Source of the DNA: Elusimicrobiota bacterium
GTDB taxonomy: Bacteria > CAYTYR01 > UBA6262 > DAOVJB01
Direction: 5' to 3'
Assembly: GCA_030673425.1 (NCBI GenBank)
Contig: DAOVJB010000017.1
Location: 1-13,337, forward strand
DNA: 13,337 bases
A program made the position numbers and the translations under genes. The first letter of the stretch is position 1, and every line of letters begins with the position of its first letter. This document shows, in pieces, positions 12,559 through 13,337 of this stretch. The notes beneath the pieces are model-generated. The model saw only the letters and a program-made list of their open reading frames with translations. It searched no databases and was not told the origin of the DNA.

Positions 12559-12587
12559 TTTAAAAATCACCTCTTTTTGTGTATAAT
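12559..12587 (+). promoter_or_regulatory. Promoter for tRNA-His
   Basis: TATAAT (12582-12587) is a perfect -10 box, with a weak -35 TTTAAA (12559-12564) at 17 bases. The start at about 12594 would leave only about five bases before the tRNA, a normal arrangement for a tRNA gene. The AT-rich spacer between tRNA-Arg and tRNA-His is consistent with this. Confidence 0.55.
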
Positions 12588-12598
12588 ATATATAAGAT

Positions 12599-12673
12599 GG
12601 TGGCTATAGTGTAAGGGCAGCACGAGAGATTGTGGTTCTCTTAGTACGGGTTCAAATCCCGTTAGCCACCCCA
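12599..12673 (+). tRNA. tRNA-His (anticodon GUG)
   Basis: The extra 5' base G(-1) at 12599 pairs with discriminator C73 (12670), the identity mark of tRNA-His. The acceptor stem is GTGGCTA with TAGCCAC. The anticodon arm AGAGA-TTGTGGT-TCTCT gives anticodon GTG, and the T arm is ACGGG-TTCAAAT-CCCGT. CCA is encoded (12671-12673). Confidence 0.96.
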
Positions 12674-12720
12674 CTTTTTCGAAAGACTGTATATAAAGAT
12701 TAATAGCAGGGAGATAGAAA

Positions 12721-13337
12721 ATGGAAAAGAAGTTGGAGTCACTTATAATAGGGGATTTAGAGATAAAAATACCGATTATTCAAGGTGGTATGGGAGTTCA
12801 GGTGTCAACGGCTCCTCTGGCAAGCGCGGTTGCAAATTGCGGGGGAGCAGGAACTATAGCTAGTGTAGGTCTCGGGTATGGCACAGAAGAAAATGAAACG
12901 AATTTTGTTAAGGCTTCCAGAGAAGGACTCGAGAAAGAAATTCGTCAGGCTAAGGAATTAACCCAGGGAGTTGTGGGTGTAAACATAATGATAGCCTTGA
13001 GCAATAATGAGGATTTGGCACGCACTACTGTAAAGGAAAAAGCTGATTTCATTGTTTCAGGAGCAGGTCTGCCTTTGAAGCTTCCTGAATTCGCCGAAGG
13101 TAGTTCAATAAAACTGATACCAATTGTTTCATCAGCAAGAGCAGCTGATATTATAATCAGGACATGGAAGAAACGCTACAATCGTTTGCCAGATGCTATT
13201 GTTGTTGAGGGGCCGTTGGCAGGTGGACATTTAGGGTTTAGGATGGAGCAGTTAGAATCACATGAAGAGAATAGCCTTGAGAATATAGTAGTAGATGTTT
13301 TGGGAATGGTTAAACAATACGAAAATATACCGGTTAT
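12721..13337 (+). CDS. Nitronate monooxygenase / 2-nitropropane dioxygenase-like flavoprotein, 3' end outside the window
   Basis: The visible 205 codons encode the N-terminal part of an FMN-dependent TIM-barrel protein of the nitronate monooxygenase/FabK family (PF03060). Seen motifs: IPIIQGGMGVQVSTAPLASAV (about residues 17-37), the GGAGTIASVG strand (41-50), the VGVNIMIAL strand (84-92), FIVSGAGLPL and VVEGPLAGGHLGF (about 171-183), the last being the phosphate/flavin region with the conserved His in GGH. Activities in the family include oxidation of nitronates and enoyl-ACP reduction (FabK); which applies here cannot be told. AGGGAG (12708-12713) precedes the ATG by seven bases. It starts 47 bases after tRNA-His; no terminator or clear promoter of its own is seen between. 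Confidence 0.9.
   Translation, partial: MEKKLESLIIGDLEIKIPIIQGGMGVQVSTAPLASAVANCGGAGTIASVGLGYGTEENETNFVKASREGLEKEIRQAKELTQGVVGVNIMIALSNNEDLARTTVKEKADFIVSGAGLPLKLPEFAEGSSIKLIPIVSSARAADIIIRTWKKRYNRLPDAIVVEGPLAGGHLGFRMEQLESHEENSLENIVVDVLGMVKQYENIPV

Noticed and set aside
12674-12685. CTTTTTCGAAAG after tRNA-His as a terminator hairpin
   Set aside because: It has only four weak pairs and no following T-run.
1-13337. CRISPR arrays, insertion sequences, phage genes or toxin-antitoxin pairs
   Set aside because: No spaced direct repeats, transposase motifs, terminal inverted repeats, phage structural genes or toxin families were seen on either strand.

Overview
The window is bacterial chromosomal DNA. 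It is AT-rich by eye, gene-dense, and all of its genes lie on the + strand. It has Shine-Dalgarno sites of the AGGAGG type, sigma70-like promoters and three tRNA genes. The gene content (Fe-S ATPases, ferredoxins, radical SAM enzyme, NifX-like proteins) points to an anaerobe. Clusters of this kind are known from deep-branching and uncultured anaerobic lineages and from sulfate reducers. An Omnitrophota-like or similar host is a guess and not something the sequence proves.

Layout. (1) 1-2267: the 3' part of a Nudix hydrolase overlaps a COG0731-type radical SAM gene, followed by a two-gene split permease (COG0701/DUF318-like). (2) 2335-7551: a strong promoter with a Fur-box-like palindrome drives a Fur-family regulator. 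Behind it, almost without gaps, come a Gly/Arg-rich DUF5320-like protein, a long stem-loop, a fused double NifX/NifB-like cofactor-binding protein, a Gly/Arg-rich zinc-ribbon protein, two paralogous MinD-type ATPases with inserted 2[4Fe-4S] ferredoxin domains, a SAM methyltransferase, a small Cys protein and a YggS-type PLP protein. (3) About 7564-12099: a new promoter leads to a 56-aa ferredoxin, a Cys-rich DUF6485-like protein, a six-helix membrane protein, thioredoxin, an OsmC-family protein, a thiamine-binding-like (COG0011) protein, a J-domain miniprotein, a second methyltransferase, RNase PH and an XTP/dITP pyrophosphatase. (4) 12102-13337: a tRNA promoter, tRNA-Pro(UGG), a small membrane protein, tRNA-Arg(UCU), tRNA-His(GUG), and the 5' part of a nitronate monooxygenase-like flavoprotein gene.

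The core of interest is the fur-to-yggS block. A predicted metal-responsive regulator heads an operon that joins cofactor-binding proteins of the NifX/NifB type, paired Fe-S ATPases and metal-binding small proteins. No nitrogenase or cofactor-synthesis gene (nifHDK, nifB, nifEN) is present in the window. The simplest inference is a metallocluster or iron-sulfur handling system not tied to nitrogen fixation, with the ferredoxin/thioredoxin/OsmC block supplying redox functions next to it. The true substrate is unknown.
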